Positions 48,321-56,071 of a DNA stretch of 64,000 nucleotides are shown here, piece by piece. Position 1 is the first letter of the stretch. Each line of letters starts with the position of its first letter. The stretch spans positions 1 to 64,000 of the forward strand of contig JAQUYC010000005.1 in the NCBI GenBank assembly GCA_028692105.1, in the 5' to 3' direction. The stretch is from Eubacteriales bacterium. Its GTDB lineage: Bacteria > Bacillota > Clostridia > Peptostreptococcales > Anaerovoracaceae. The translations under genes and the position numbers were made by a program. The notes beneath the pieces were generated by a model. The model was not told where the DNA came from. It did no database searches and saw nothing but the letters and a program-made list of their open reading frames with translations.

Positions 48321-48902
48321 ATGATAACAGATAAACATACTATACGAAAACAAATACTGGAAAGAAGGTCTGCCCTGACGTGTGAAATACTTGACTTAGC
48401 AGGTAAGACAGCTGCAGAAAAGCTCGCTTTAACGGAAGAATACCGTAAAGCGAAAACGGTCATGCTCTATATGGACTTCCGCAATGAGGTGCCAACCGGA
48501 AATATAATCGATATGATTCGCTCTTCAGACAAAGTGCTTATCCTTCCATATACAAACAGTGCATTTATGATAATTCCCTATGAGATCCCGAATACCGGCA
48601 GTCTAAAAGATTATCTTTTTCAATCCGGATTCGGAATATCGGAACCTGATCCGGCACTTTGCAGGGAAGCTGATCCGATGTCCATCGACCTGATCGTTAT
48701 CCCCGGCAGCGTTTTTGATATTAATAATAATCGCATCGGTTATGGCAAAGGCTGCTATGACAGATTTCTTCCAAAGCTCCACGGCAGCGCTTGCAAGATT
48801 GCTTTAACTTATGATTTTCAGGTTTTGCCCTCTGTGCCTGCCGGTCCGGCAGACGTAAAGATGGATAAGATATTGATAATCAATACCACCCGTCTTGAAT
48901 AG
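48321..48902 (+). CDS. 5-formyltetrahydrofolate cyclo-ligase
   Basis: This ATP-dependent enzyme converts 5-formyl-THF to methenyl-THF (193 residues). Motifs are KQILERRSAL at the N-terminus and the signature IVIPGSVFDINNNRIGYGKGCYDRFLPK. It is on the opposite strand and separates tupA from tupBC. A terminator at 48942-48971 follows. Confidence 0.92.
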   Translation: MITDKHTIRKQILERRSALTCEILDLAGKTAAEKLALTEEYRKAKTVMLYMDFRNEVPTGNIIDMIRSSDKVLILPYTNSAFMIIPYEIPNTGSLKDYLFQSGFGISEPDPALCREADPMSIDLIVIPGSVFDINNNRIGYGKGCYDRFLPKLHGSACKIALTYDFQVLPSVPAGPADVKMDKILIINTTRLE

Positions 48903-48941
48903 AGGCTGCCGGAAATGTAATTATGAAAGTAAAAAACAAAG

Positions 48942-48975
48942 CTGCCGAAAAGCCGCTAAGCCATTCGGCAGTTTA
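48942..48975. terminator. Bidirectional terminator between the cyclo-ligase gene and tupA
   Basis: CTGCCGAA (48942-48949) pairs with TTCGGCAG (48964-48971), followed by TTTATTTTAT on the plus strand and preceded by an A-run that gives Ts on the minus strand. It serves both convergent genes. Confidence 0.75.
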
Positions 48976-48994
48976 TTTTATGTTTGAGGTATTT

Positions 48995-49873
48995 TTACTT
49001 TGCAGCATTCGGGGTAAACAGTGCTTTACCGTATTCTTCGACCCCGTACTCACTGATCAGTCCTTGTGTTTCTACGGATAATATCCATTTTTGAAATGCA
49101 GATGCACCCTCTGCATTTATCTGATCATTCTTTGAAGGATCTACAACGATCACGCCATATTGATTGAAAAGGTCCTTGTCACCTTCTGTTACGATATCAA
49201 GCTCTGTACCATCCGACATGTTCAGCCATGTTGCTCTGTCAGAAAGAGTATACCCCAGCATTTCATTTGTCATGGTGATTACATCGCCCATCCCTTTTCC
49301 GGATTCAACGTACCAGTCTCCTGAAGGAGTAATCCCTAATTTATCCCAAATGGAAATTTCTTTTTTATGAGTTCCTGATTCATCTGCTCTTGATATAAAG
49401 GTCACCTGATTATCGTTTATCTTCTGGAATGCAGCCTGTGCATTGTCAGGAGCAGCAGCATTTATGCCTGCAGGATCGTCTTCTGGTCCCAGGATGACAT
49501 AATCATTGTACATTACGTCAAACCTCTCCGGCCCGTGTCCTGCCTCGATAAAAGCCTTTTCTGCTGCCGGGGAATGAACCAGAAGTACATCTGCTTCTCC
49601 GTTTTCACCCATCTTCATCGCTTCTCCGGACCCGACTGCGATCACATCGACTTCGTATCCTGTTTTAGCGGTAAAATCGGGAAGGATCTCATCAAGAAGT
49701 CCACTGTCCTGTGTACTTGTTGTAGTCGCAAGGATGACCGTACCTATTATTTCAGCAGGGCCTTCTTCTTCCGGTGCAGCGGGCTCATTCTTTGAACAGC
49801 CGCTGAAAAGTGACAGAACTAAAACTAAAACCAAAGCCAATGCCAAAGCAAGCATTTTTTTGGATTTCAACAT
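48995..49873 (-). CDS. tupA: Tungstate-binding lipoprotein TupA
   Basis: This is an extracellular substrate-binding lipoprotein (292 residues). The signal peptide has a long Leu/Ala/Val core and the lipobox FSGC near residue 27. The TupA signature LATTTSTQDSGLLDEILPDF follows, then GSGEAMKMGENGEADVLLVHSP. The ATG at 49873 has GGAGG upstream; the longer frame has no such site. A Moco/tungsten-cofactor riboswitch and terminator precede it, so uptake is probably shut off when cofactor is abundant. Confidence 0.92.
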   Translation of the reverse strand: MLKSKKMLALALALVLVLVLSLFSGCSKNEPAAPEEEGPAEIIGTVILATTTSTQDSGLLDEILPDFTAKTGYEVDVIAVGSGEAMKMGENGEADVLLVHSPAAEKAFIEAGHGPERFDVMYNDYVILGPEDDPAGINAAAPDNAQAAFQKINDNQVTFISRADESGTHKKEISIWDKLGITPSGDWYVESGKGMGDVITMTNEMLGYTLSDRATWLNMSDGTELDIVTEGDKDLFNQYGVIVVDPSKNDQINAEGASAFQKWILSVETQGLISEYGVEEYGKALFTPNAAK

Positions 49874-49928
49874 TTTACTTTTCCTCCACACTTCCTTTAA
49901 ATTTACATGGAAAAAATGCGCTCATCAT

Positions 49929-49957
49929 AAAAAAATCCTTTGCATTGCAAAGGATTT
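49929..49957 (-). terminator. Intrinsic terminator of the tupA riboswitch
   Basis: On the minus strand AAATCCTTTGC pairs with GCAAAGGATTT and runs into T7. It lies between the aptamer and tupA, as expected for transcriptional control. Confidence 0.85.
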
Positions 49958-49965
49958 CAATCATT

Positions 49966-50084
49966 GAAAATGAGTATCTTCCTTTCCAAACGGGAGGCAG
50001 TGGGATTTCTCCCAATACCCAACGGTTGACCACCATAGCATGTGCCTTAGGTCAAATCAACTCGGAAAATCATTTTTATTGAAT
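49966..50084 (-). ncRNA. Molybdenum/tungsten cofactor (Moco/Tuco) riboswitch aptamer
   Basis: On the minus strand the leader carries conserved-looking blocks of the Moco RNA motif: TCCGAG, then AAGGCACATGCTATGG, GGTCAACCG, a GGGA-GAAA-TCCC tetraloop hairpin, CACTGCCTCCCG and TGGAAAGG. Base-paired ends AAAATGA/TCATTTT can close the aptamer. It stands directly before a terminator and tupA, the context expected for this riboswitch class. Assignment is from memory of the consensus. Whether it is the Mo or W variant cannot be decided by eye. Confidence 0.75.
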
Positions 50085-50090
50085 GACAGG

Positions 50091-50119
50091 ATTATAACAC
50101 AATTATGCAAAATATACAA
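50091..50119 (-). promoter_or_regulatory. Promoter of the tupA riboswitch transcript
   Basis: On the minus strand TTGTAT (50119-50114) and TATAAT (50096-50091) are separated by 17 bases. Transcription would start near 50084, exactly at the 5' end of the aptamer. Confidence 0.65.
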
Positions 50120-50132
50120 TGGAGGATAAAGC

Positions 50133-51644
50133 TTAGCTCGTCAGGTCCCTGAATATTTCCTCCACCGTTTCCATTTTATTAGATCGGTAGGCATTGCTGC
50201 CTGCGAACACGAGCCCATTTTCGATATCACCTTTTGCAGCATTAAGAAGTGCCTGCGTTATACAATAAGGAGCTTCCTCAGCTTTGCACGGTATCAGGCA
50301 GCGATTGCATTTTACCGGTGGGATCCTACCCTTTTCCACCCTTTCAACAAAAGGAGTTTTTATGGCCCTTCCCGGCATGCCTACCGGGCTTTTAATCACA
50401 GCCATATCCTCTTTTGACGCATTCAAGTAAGCTTCTTTGAATTTCGGATGGACATCGCACTCCTCAGTTGTCACAAACCGTGTCCCCATCTGTACACCGT
50501 CAGCCCCGTAAGATAATGCCTTCTGCACATCCTCTTTAGTGTAGATTCCTCCCGCGACAATAAGAGGACAGCCGGGTAGATCTTCGATCTCCTCTTTGAT
50601 TTCCATGATCGTATCGTAAAAATGCTCTTGTGCCTCCTCCAGCTGCTCTTCTTTAAACCCTAAATGTCCGCCTGCCATCGGGCCCTCATAAATAATCGCA
50701 TCCGGAACACGATTATATTTTTTTGACCAGTTTTTAATTATCAGTCCTGCTGCTCTTGCCGATGAAACAATGGGTACGATCTTGACCTTGCTGTTCTTCA
50801 CGTCTCCCGGCAGCGACATCGGTAAGCCGGCTCCTGAAATGATCATATCAACGCCTGCCTCAACTGCTGCCTCTACAAACTCATCGTAATTTCTGCTGGC
50901 ATACATTATGTTTACTGCGATCAATCCCTTGTTCGGGGCATCTTTTATCGCCTCTTTTGCTTCACGAATATTCCTCTTCAAGGCGCGTATATTGGCATCC
51001 TTCGGTTTGCTGTAGAAATCCGGTTCCAGAAAACCAATCTGGGCGGCAGAAATCACTCCAACGCCTCCATATTTGGCAACGGCAGCTGAAAGTCTGGATA
51101 AGGAAACACCGATCCCCATTCCTCCTTGAAAGATCGGAACAGGAATTGTAACATCACCCAAAGTCAGAGGCATCAGTTTCAGCGGAGCATCTCCCTTAAT
51201 CGTTCTGACTCTTTGTCTTTTGAAAAAATCCCTGATTGTTTCAAGAGACTGGAGCAATACAGTTTGTTCCTCCTCATTGAGATCGGCAATCACGTCGTTA
51301 ATCATATTCCAATGAAATTCCTCATGCTCCCGCACCGCTTCTGCGCCTTCTTCTGTAAGCTCAATTTTCACTATCCTGCGGTCCTCCGGGATGCGATGCC
51401 GATTGACGTATTTTTTATCTACCAGCTTATTGATTGCGGCCGTCAAAGTACTTACGTTGATCTTTAAGCTTGCTGCGACCTGTGTCATAGTTTTGGCTTT
51501 GCCTTTCCCTATGGCTGTTAGAGTATGAACTTCCGTAATTGAAAGATTGTGCCGTGATGAATTCTTAATGGCATCCTCCTCAACCTTCAGAACATTGTTA
51601 AACAGGCTTACCAATATATCATTTAATTTTTTTGTTGTTTCCAT
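50133..51644 (-). CDS. MarR-type DNA-binding domain fused to a nitronate monooxygenase / FabK-like flavoprotein
   Basis: This is one continuous frame of 503 residues. Residues about 1-145 are a MarR winged helix (TAIGKGKAKTMTQVAASLKI, recognition helix VSTLTAAINKLVDKKYV, wing RIPEDRRIVKIELTEEG). Residues about 155-500 are an FMN-dependent NMO/FabK-type barrel: PIFQGGMGIGVS, the active-site His in MAGGHLGF, phosphate-binding VAGGIYTKEDV and GADGVQMGTRF. Near the C-terminus a cysteine set KCNRCLIPC...YC may bind metal. The ATG at 51644 has AGGAGAAAG upstream; the longest frame is 41 codons longer without a site. It is the last gene of the fab operon, in the role a FabT repressor would fill. Confidence 0.9.
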   Translation of the reverse strand: METTKKLNDILVSLFNNVLKVEEDAIKNSSRHNLSITEVHTLTAIGKGKAKTMTQVAASLKINVSTLTAAINKLVDKKYVNRHRIPEDRRIVKIELTEEGAEAVREHEEFHWNMINDVIADLNEEEQTVLLQSLETIRDFFKRQRVRTIKGDAPLKLMPLTLGDVTIPVPIFQGGMGIGVSLSRLSAAVAKYGGVGVISAAQIGFLEPDFYSKPKDANIRALKRNIREAKEAIKDAPNKGLIAVNIMYASRNYDEFVEAAVEAGVDMIISGAGLPMSLPGDVKNSKVKIVPIVSSARAAGLIIKNWSKKYNRVPDAIIYEGPMAGGHLGFKEEQLEEAQEHFYDTIMEIKEEIEDLPGCPLIVAGGIYTKEDVQKALSYGADGVQMGTRFVTTEECDVHPKFKEAYLNASKEDMAVIKSPVGMPGRAIKTPFVERVEKGRIPPVKCNRCLIPCKAEEAPYCITQALLNAAKGDIENGLVFAGSNAYRSNKMETVEEIFRDLTS

Positions 51645-51657
51645 GAACTTTCTCCTA

Positions 51658-52083
51658 TTAACCAATCGCAAACAGGATCTCGCACTGACAAGCAATTTTA
51701 TCTCCCAGATATGCTGTGGCTTTCCCGTTACCCGCCTTTGCCCTGATACGATCCAGGACAACTTCAAGGCGGAGTGTGTCCCCGGGTACTACTTTCTGGC
51801 GGAATTTTGCATTTTTAATGCCGCCAAAATATGCAATTTTTCCACGATGCTCCTTCATGGACAAAATTGCTACAGCTCCGGCTTGAGCCAGGGATTCTAT
51901 TATAAGAACGCCGGGCATTACTTTTTCCTGTGGGAAATGTCCCTGGAAATAGTATTCATCCTCGCGAACATATTTCATGGCAACAATACGCTTTCCCTCT
52001 TCTATTTCAACAACTTCGTCTATTAGTAGAAAAGGATCTCTATGCGGTATTATTTCTTTGATCTGTTCTCTGTTTAAAATCAC
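51658..52083 (-). CDS. fabZ: 3-hydroxyacyl-ACP dehydratase FabZ
   Basis: It removes water from 3-hydroxyacyl-ACP in chain elongation (141 residues). The catalytic His/Glu region is GHFPQEKVMPGVLIIESLAQ, and the N-terminus REQIKEIIPHRDPFLLID is typical. The start is a GTG at 52083 that overlaps the TGA of fabF (GTGA), with GGGGG upstream inside fabF; the ATG at 52110 is less likely. This overlap couples translation to fabF. Confidence 0.93.
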   Translation of the reverse strand: MILNREQIKEIIPHRDPFLLIDEVVEIEEGKRIVAMKYVREDEYYFQGHFPQEKVMPGVLIIESLAQAGAVAILSMKEHRGKIAYFGGIKNAKFRQKVVPGDTLRLEVVLDRIRAKAGNGKATAYLGDKIACQCEILFAIG

Positions 52084-53312
52084 TTTTGCGCCCCCTTTAA
52101 CAGCAGACATCCATTGTGACCGCCGAATCCGAGAGAATTTGACATTGCATAGTTTAGGGCCTGCTTTCTTGCTGTACCCGGAACATAATCCAAATCAAGC
52201 TCCTCATCAGGAACTAAAAGATTTATGGTCGGCGGAATTACTCCATCCAGCATAGCGTTGATGCAAACAATTGCTTCCACCACACCGGCTGCGCCCAGGA
52301 GATGCCCCGTCATGCTCTTGGTGGAACTGACCGGGATTTTGTATGCAGCATCGCCGAACACTGTCTTTATAGCTCTTGTCTCAAACAAATCGTTGTATGG
52401 AGTTCCTGTCCCGTGTGCATTTATATAAGAAACCTCTTCCGGCCTAATACCTGCTTCCTGAATGGCGAGTTCCATCGCCCTTGCGGCACCGGTACCTTCC
52501 GGTGACGGCATCGTAATATGATAAGCATCGCATGTCGTGCCGTAACCTGCAACTTCGGCATATATTTTCGCACCCCTTGCAATGGCATGCTCATATTCTT
52601 CGAGTATCACAATGCCTGAACCTTCTCCCATGACAAAGCCGTCTCTCTCCTTGTCAAATGGCGTTGAGCAACGGTTTGGGTCCTCTCTTGTAGATAAAGC
52701 TGTCATATTTGCAAACCCGGAAAAGCAAACCGGTGCGAAAGGGGCTTCCGATGCCCCCGCTATCACCGCATCAGTATATCCATGTTTAATTGATCGATAT
52801 GCTTCACCAATTGCATGGGTGCCTGTTGCACATGCTGTAACCATCCCCAGGCAGCTGCCTGTTGCCTTGCATGCTATAGCTATATTGCCCGCAAGAATAT
52901 TTCCGATAACAGAAGTGACCAGAAATGGGGATACCCTTTTGATACCCTTTTCCATAGCCTTTTGCACTTCACTTTCCAAGGTCATAACCCCACCAATACC
53001 GGAACCAACCAATACACTCAACTTTTCTGCATCTATATTTTCACCGCTTACAAGACCGCTGTCCGCCATGGCTTCCAATGCTGCCGTTACTCCATATTGA
53101 GAATAAAGGTCGCTTCTCCTCGCTTCTTTTTTGTCATGAAATACGAAATCCTTTACCTCTGCGCCGTTTTTCGCTTTTTGTTCCTCCGGATCAAAATGGG
53201 TAATCCTTGCAATTCCATTTTTACCTGCTTTGATTCCCTCCCAGAAATCTTTCACATTATTCCCCAGGGGCGTTACCGCTCCCATTCCTGTAATAACTAC
53301 CCTTCTGTTCAT
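52080..53312 (-). CDS. fabF: 3-oxoacyl-ACP synthase II FabF
   Basis: This is the elongating condensing enzyme (410 residues). The active-site Cys is in MVTACATGTHAIG, the two His are in NAHGTGTPYND and STKSMTGHLLGAAG, and the N-terminus RVVITGMGAVTPLGNNV is typical. It lies 17 bases after fabG. Confidence 0.95.
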   Translation of the reverse strand: MNRRVVITGMGAVTPLGNNVKDFWEGIKAGKNGIARITHFDPEEQKAKNGAEVKDFVFHDKKEARRSDLYSQYGVTAALEAMADSGLVSGENIDAEKLSVLVGSGIGGVMTLESEVQKAMEKGIKRVSPFLVTSVIGNILAGNIAIACKATGSCLGMVTACATGTHAIGEAYRSIKHGYTDAVIAGASEAPFAPVCFSGFANMTALSTREDPNRCSTPFDKERDGFVMGEGSGIVILEEYEHAIARGAKIYAEVAGYGTTCDAYHITMPSPEGTGAARAMELAIQEAGIRPEEVSYINAHGTGTPYNDLFETRAIKTVFGDAAYKIPVSSTKSMTGHLLGAAGVVEAIVCINAMLDGVIPPTINLLVPDEELDLDYVPGTARKQALNYAMSNSLGFGGHNGCLLLKGAQK

Positions 53313-53329
53313 ATTCTTCCTCTTTTCTC

Positions 53330-54070
53330 TCAGATGGACATTCCGCCATCTACTCCTATAACCTGCCCTGTAATATATGCGGCTTGATCCGAAGCCAAAA
53401 ATACTACTGCATTTGCAACATCAGAAGTTTTTCCGGCTCGTCCGAGGCTTATGGCATTTGTCATTGATTTTTTTTGTTCATCTGTTAATATCTCCGTCAT
53501 ATCCGTTTCTATAAAACCGGGGGCTACCGCATTGACAGTTATGCCTCTTTTCCCAAGCTCTTTAGCCGCGGACAATGTCATTCCTATGACTCCGGCCTTT
53601 GATGCACTATAATTAACCTGCCCTGCATTTCCACGAATTCCGACGATAGAGGAAATATTAATAATTCTACCATGCTTCTGCTTGATCATAAACGGTGCCA
53701 CTGCACGAAGAAAATAAAAACTGCCGTTCAAGTTTGCCTGAATAACATCGTTAAAGTCGGATGCCGTCATTCTCATTATTAATTTATCCTTAGTAATTCC
53801 TGCATTGTTCACCAGTATATCTATCTTGCCAAAAATTTCGACTGCCAGTTTGGCTGCGGCTTCACCATGGATAGGATCTGAAATATCTCCTTTGATCACT
53901 TCCACACGTGTTCCGTATTGTTTCAGCTGTTCTGCTGTTTTTTTTGCTGCTTCTTCATTGCTGCGATAACAAAGAAGTACATCAGCTCCCTGTCTGCAGA
54001 ATTCCTCGGCGATTGCTCCGCCGATTCCTCTGACACCGCCGGTTATCACTGCGCTTTTTCCTTTAAGCAT
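53330..54070 (-). CDS. fabG: 3-oxoacyl-ACP reductase FabG
   Basis: This NADPH-dependent short-chain reductase (246 residues) has the cofactor motif AVITGGVRGIGGAIA, NNAGITKD, the catalytic ISS...YSASKAG and VAPGFIETDMT. The ATG at 54070 is preferred to the GTG at 54079, which overlaps the GAGGTG ribosome site. It is part of the fab operon. Confidence 0.95.
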   Translation of the reverse strand: MLKGKSAVITGGVRGIGGAIAEEFCRQGADVLLCYRSNEEAAKKTAEQLKQYGTRVEVIKGDISDPIHGEAAAKLAVEIFGKIDILVNNAGITKDKLIMRMTASDFNDVIQANLNGSFYFLRAVAPFMIKQKHGRIINISSIVGIRGNAGQVNYSASKAGVIGMTLSAAKELGKRGITVNAVAPGFIETDMTEILTDEQKKSMTNAISLGRAGKTSDVANAVVFLASDQAAYITGQVIGVDGGMSI

Positions 54071-54106
54071 CTTAGTCACCTCTTTCTAACAGACGCTGCG
54101 ATCATC

Positions 54107-55111
54107 TTATTTGGTTTCTTCTTCGGAGATTAAATTTTTTATAGTATCCATTGTCTCCATCAATGTATCATTATCTTCAATATTCATCACAATCAGTTCG
54201 CTGTTGATTTTTCGTGCAAGACCGGATAAAGTTTTTCCCGGCCCGAACTCAATAAATATACTGATTCCATCTGCATTCATATTTTCTATTGTTTCCTGCC
54301 AATAAACAGGTCTTTCAGCTTGTTTTGCCATTACTTGTGCCAGCCACTGATTATCCTCACCAATCTGCCCTTCCATGATATCTTTGCCCGTTACGTTGGA
54401 ATAGGTCTTTACAGTTGGTTTTTTCAAATCTGCAGCAAGCAATATTTTTAGCAGTTTCGGAACAGCCGGCTTCATCATTGATGAATGGAATGCGGTTCCA
54501 ACACTCAGCGGAACGGTCTTGATGCCTCCAACCTCTTTAGATTTTAATAAAAATCGCTGCTGTGCATCCTTATCTCCGGCTACGACCGTCTGAGCGGGTG
54601 AATTAAAATTTACACCCTCAAGGATGCCATCTTCCCTTGCAGCTTCTACACATTCAAGAATGACTTTTCGTTCTCCGAAAGCGGCGATCATACCGCCAAT
54701 ATTCTCTCCCTGTGCATTTTTTCCGGCATCACTCATCCAGACACCTCTGTTTCTGACGATTTTTAGGCCTGTTTCAAAGCTTTGGATCGCTCCTCCTGCT
54801 GTGAGAGCCGCATATTCTCCCAGGCTGAATCCTGCCATTCCTTTTATTTCAACTCTGCTCAAAATATCTTCATCAAGACCGGAAAGCTCTTTTAAAAAAG
54901 CCTCATATGCCGCCATGGTCACCGTATACACGCAAGGCTGTGTGATATTGGTCTGCCTTAGCAGTTCCTTTGATCCTTCAAAGCACCATTGCTGTATGTC
55001 CTGGCCTGCCAGATCAAAGACCTTTTTCGCCTCTTTTGAATTGTCATAAAGACTTTTACCCATTCCTGGGTATTGAGCCCCTTGACCTGCAAATAATAGC
55101 CCTACTTTCAT
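54107..55111 (-). CDS. fabD: Malonyl-CoA:ACP transacylase FabD
   Basis: It loads malonyl groups onto ACP (334 residues). The nucleophile motif is MAGFSLGEYAALTAGG, and the opening VGLLFAGQGAQYPGMG is canonical. The ATG at 55111 has GGAGA upstream. Its first 56 bases overlap the end of fabK, an unusually long overlap for this operon. Confidence 0.94.
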   Translation of the reverse strand: MKVGLLFAGQGAQYPGMGKSLYDNSKEAKKVFDLAGQDIQQWCFEGSKELLRQTNITQPCVYTVTMAAYEAFLKELSGLDEDILSRVEIKGMAGFSLGEYAALTAGGAIQSFETGLKIVRNRGVWMSDAGKNAQGENIGGMIAAFGERKVILECVEAAREDGILEGVNFNSPAQTVVAGDKDAQQRFLLKSKEVGGIKTVPLSVGTAFHSSMMKPAVPKLLKILLAADLKKPTVKTYSNVTGKDIMEGQIGEDNQWLAQVMAKQAERPVYWQETIENMNADGISIFIEFGPGKTLSGLARKINSELIVMNIEDNDTLMETMDTIKNLISEEETK

Positions 55112-56021
55112 AGATCTCCTCTGCCTCCTCAAACATTTCTACTATCATTTCCCTTGCTGTCTGTTCCTTCTTTACAAGACCGGCAATTTGGCCTGACATT
55201 ACAGATCCATTCACCACATCACCGTCCTTGACTGCTGCCCGCAGTGCTCCTGTTCCTATTTTTTCTATCTCTGAAATATCTGCGTTTCTTTTTTCCAAAA
55301 TCAGAATATCTCTTGCCAGTTTATTTTTTAGCACTCTTACCGGATGTCCTGTACTGCGCCCGGTAGCCACAGTATCTGAATCCTTTGCTTTTAAGATCAT
55401 ATCCTTGTAATTCTGTGATACGGTGCATTCTTTCGCAACAAGAAAACGTGTTCCGACTTGAACACCGGATGCTCCGAGCATAAATGCTGCAGCAATTCCC
55501 CGACCGTCAGCAATGCCCCCTGCTGCTATAACAGGGATGTTTACCGCATCTACCACTTGAGGAACAAGTGCCATAGTTGTGGCTTCCCCGATGTGTCCGC
55601 CTCCCTCCTGGCCTTCAGCAATGACTGCATCCGCGCCGGCACGCTCCACTCTGATTGCAAGTGCTACCGATGCGATGACGGGAATCACTTTTATACTGTT
55701 GCTTTTTAACTTTGTTATATATTTACCGGGGTTCCCCGCTCCTGTAGTAACTACAGGAACATGTTCCTCGCAAATAACATCAATGATTGCGTCCGCATGT
55801 GGATTCAGCAGCATCACATTTACGCCGAAAGGCTTATCAGTCATTTCTCTCGTCTTACGGATCTCGCTTCTCACCCAGTCTGCTTCTGCATTTCCGCTTG
55901 CTATTATACCTAAACCTCCGGCATTGCTAACTGCAGATGCCAGATATGCATCCGCGATCCATGCCATTGCCCCCTGTATAATGGGATATTCCGTTCCGAG
56001 CAGTCCACAAATATTAACCAT
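55056..56021 (-). CDS. fabK: FMN-dependent enoyl-ACP reductase FabK
   Basis: This is the flavin enoyl-ACP reductase II (321 residues) that completes each elongation cycle. FabK features are YPIIQGAMAWIADAYLASAVSNAGGLGIIASG, the active His in EGQEGGGHIGEATTMALVPQVVD, AAGGIADGRGIAAAFMLGA and GVQVGTRF. The last 18 residues (after about FEEAEEI) are read through the start of fabD and look like a tail gained by loss of a stop codon. It is related to, but distinct from, the flavoprotein half of the MarR fusion in the same operon. Confidence 0.93.
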   Translation of the reverse strand: MVNICGLLGTEYPIIQGAMAWIADAYLASAVSNAGGLGIIASGNAEADWVRSEIRKTREMTDKPFGVNVMLLNPHADAIIDVICEEHVPVVTTGAGNPGKYITKLKSNSIKVIPVIASVALAIRVERAGADAVIAEGQEGGGHIGEATTMALVPQVVDAVNIPVIAAGGIADGRGIAAAFMLGASGVQVGTRFLVAKECTVSQNYKDMILKAKDSDTVATGRSTGHPVRVLKNKLARDILILEKRNADISEIEKIGTGALRAAVKDGDVVNGSVMSGQIAGLVKKEQTAREMIVEMFEEAEEIYESRAIICRSRGSIPRNG

Positions 56022-56071
56022 ATATTACATTCTCCTTTATTTGTTTGCCAATCTGTGAGACAAATCTACAG

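Noticed and set aside
47497..49873. Molybdate (ModABC) rather than tungstate transporter
   Set aside because: The binding protein carries the TTTSTQDSGLL signature of TupA and the permease and ATPase are of the compact TupBC kind, so tungstate is favoured, though not proven.
52582..53100. 172-codon open frame opposite fabF (and 190 codons at 52815-53387)
   Set aside because: Both are antisense to fabF/fabG, resemble no family, and arise from codon bias on the coding strand.
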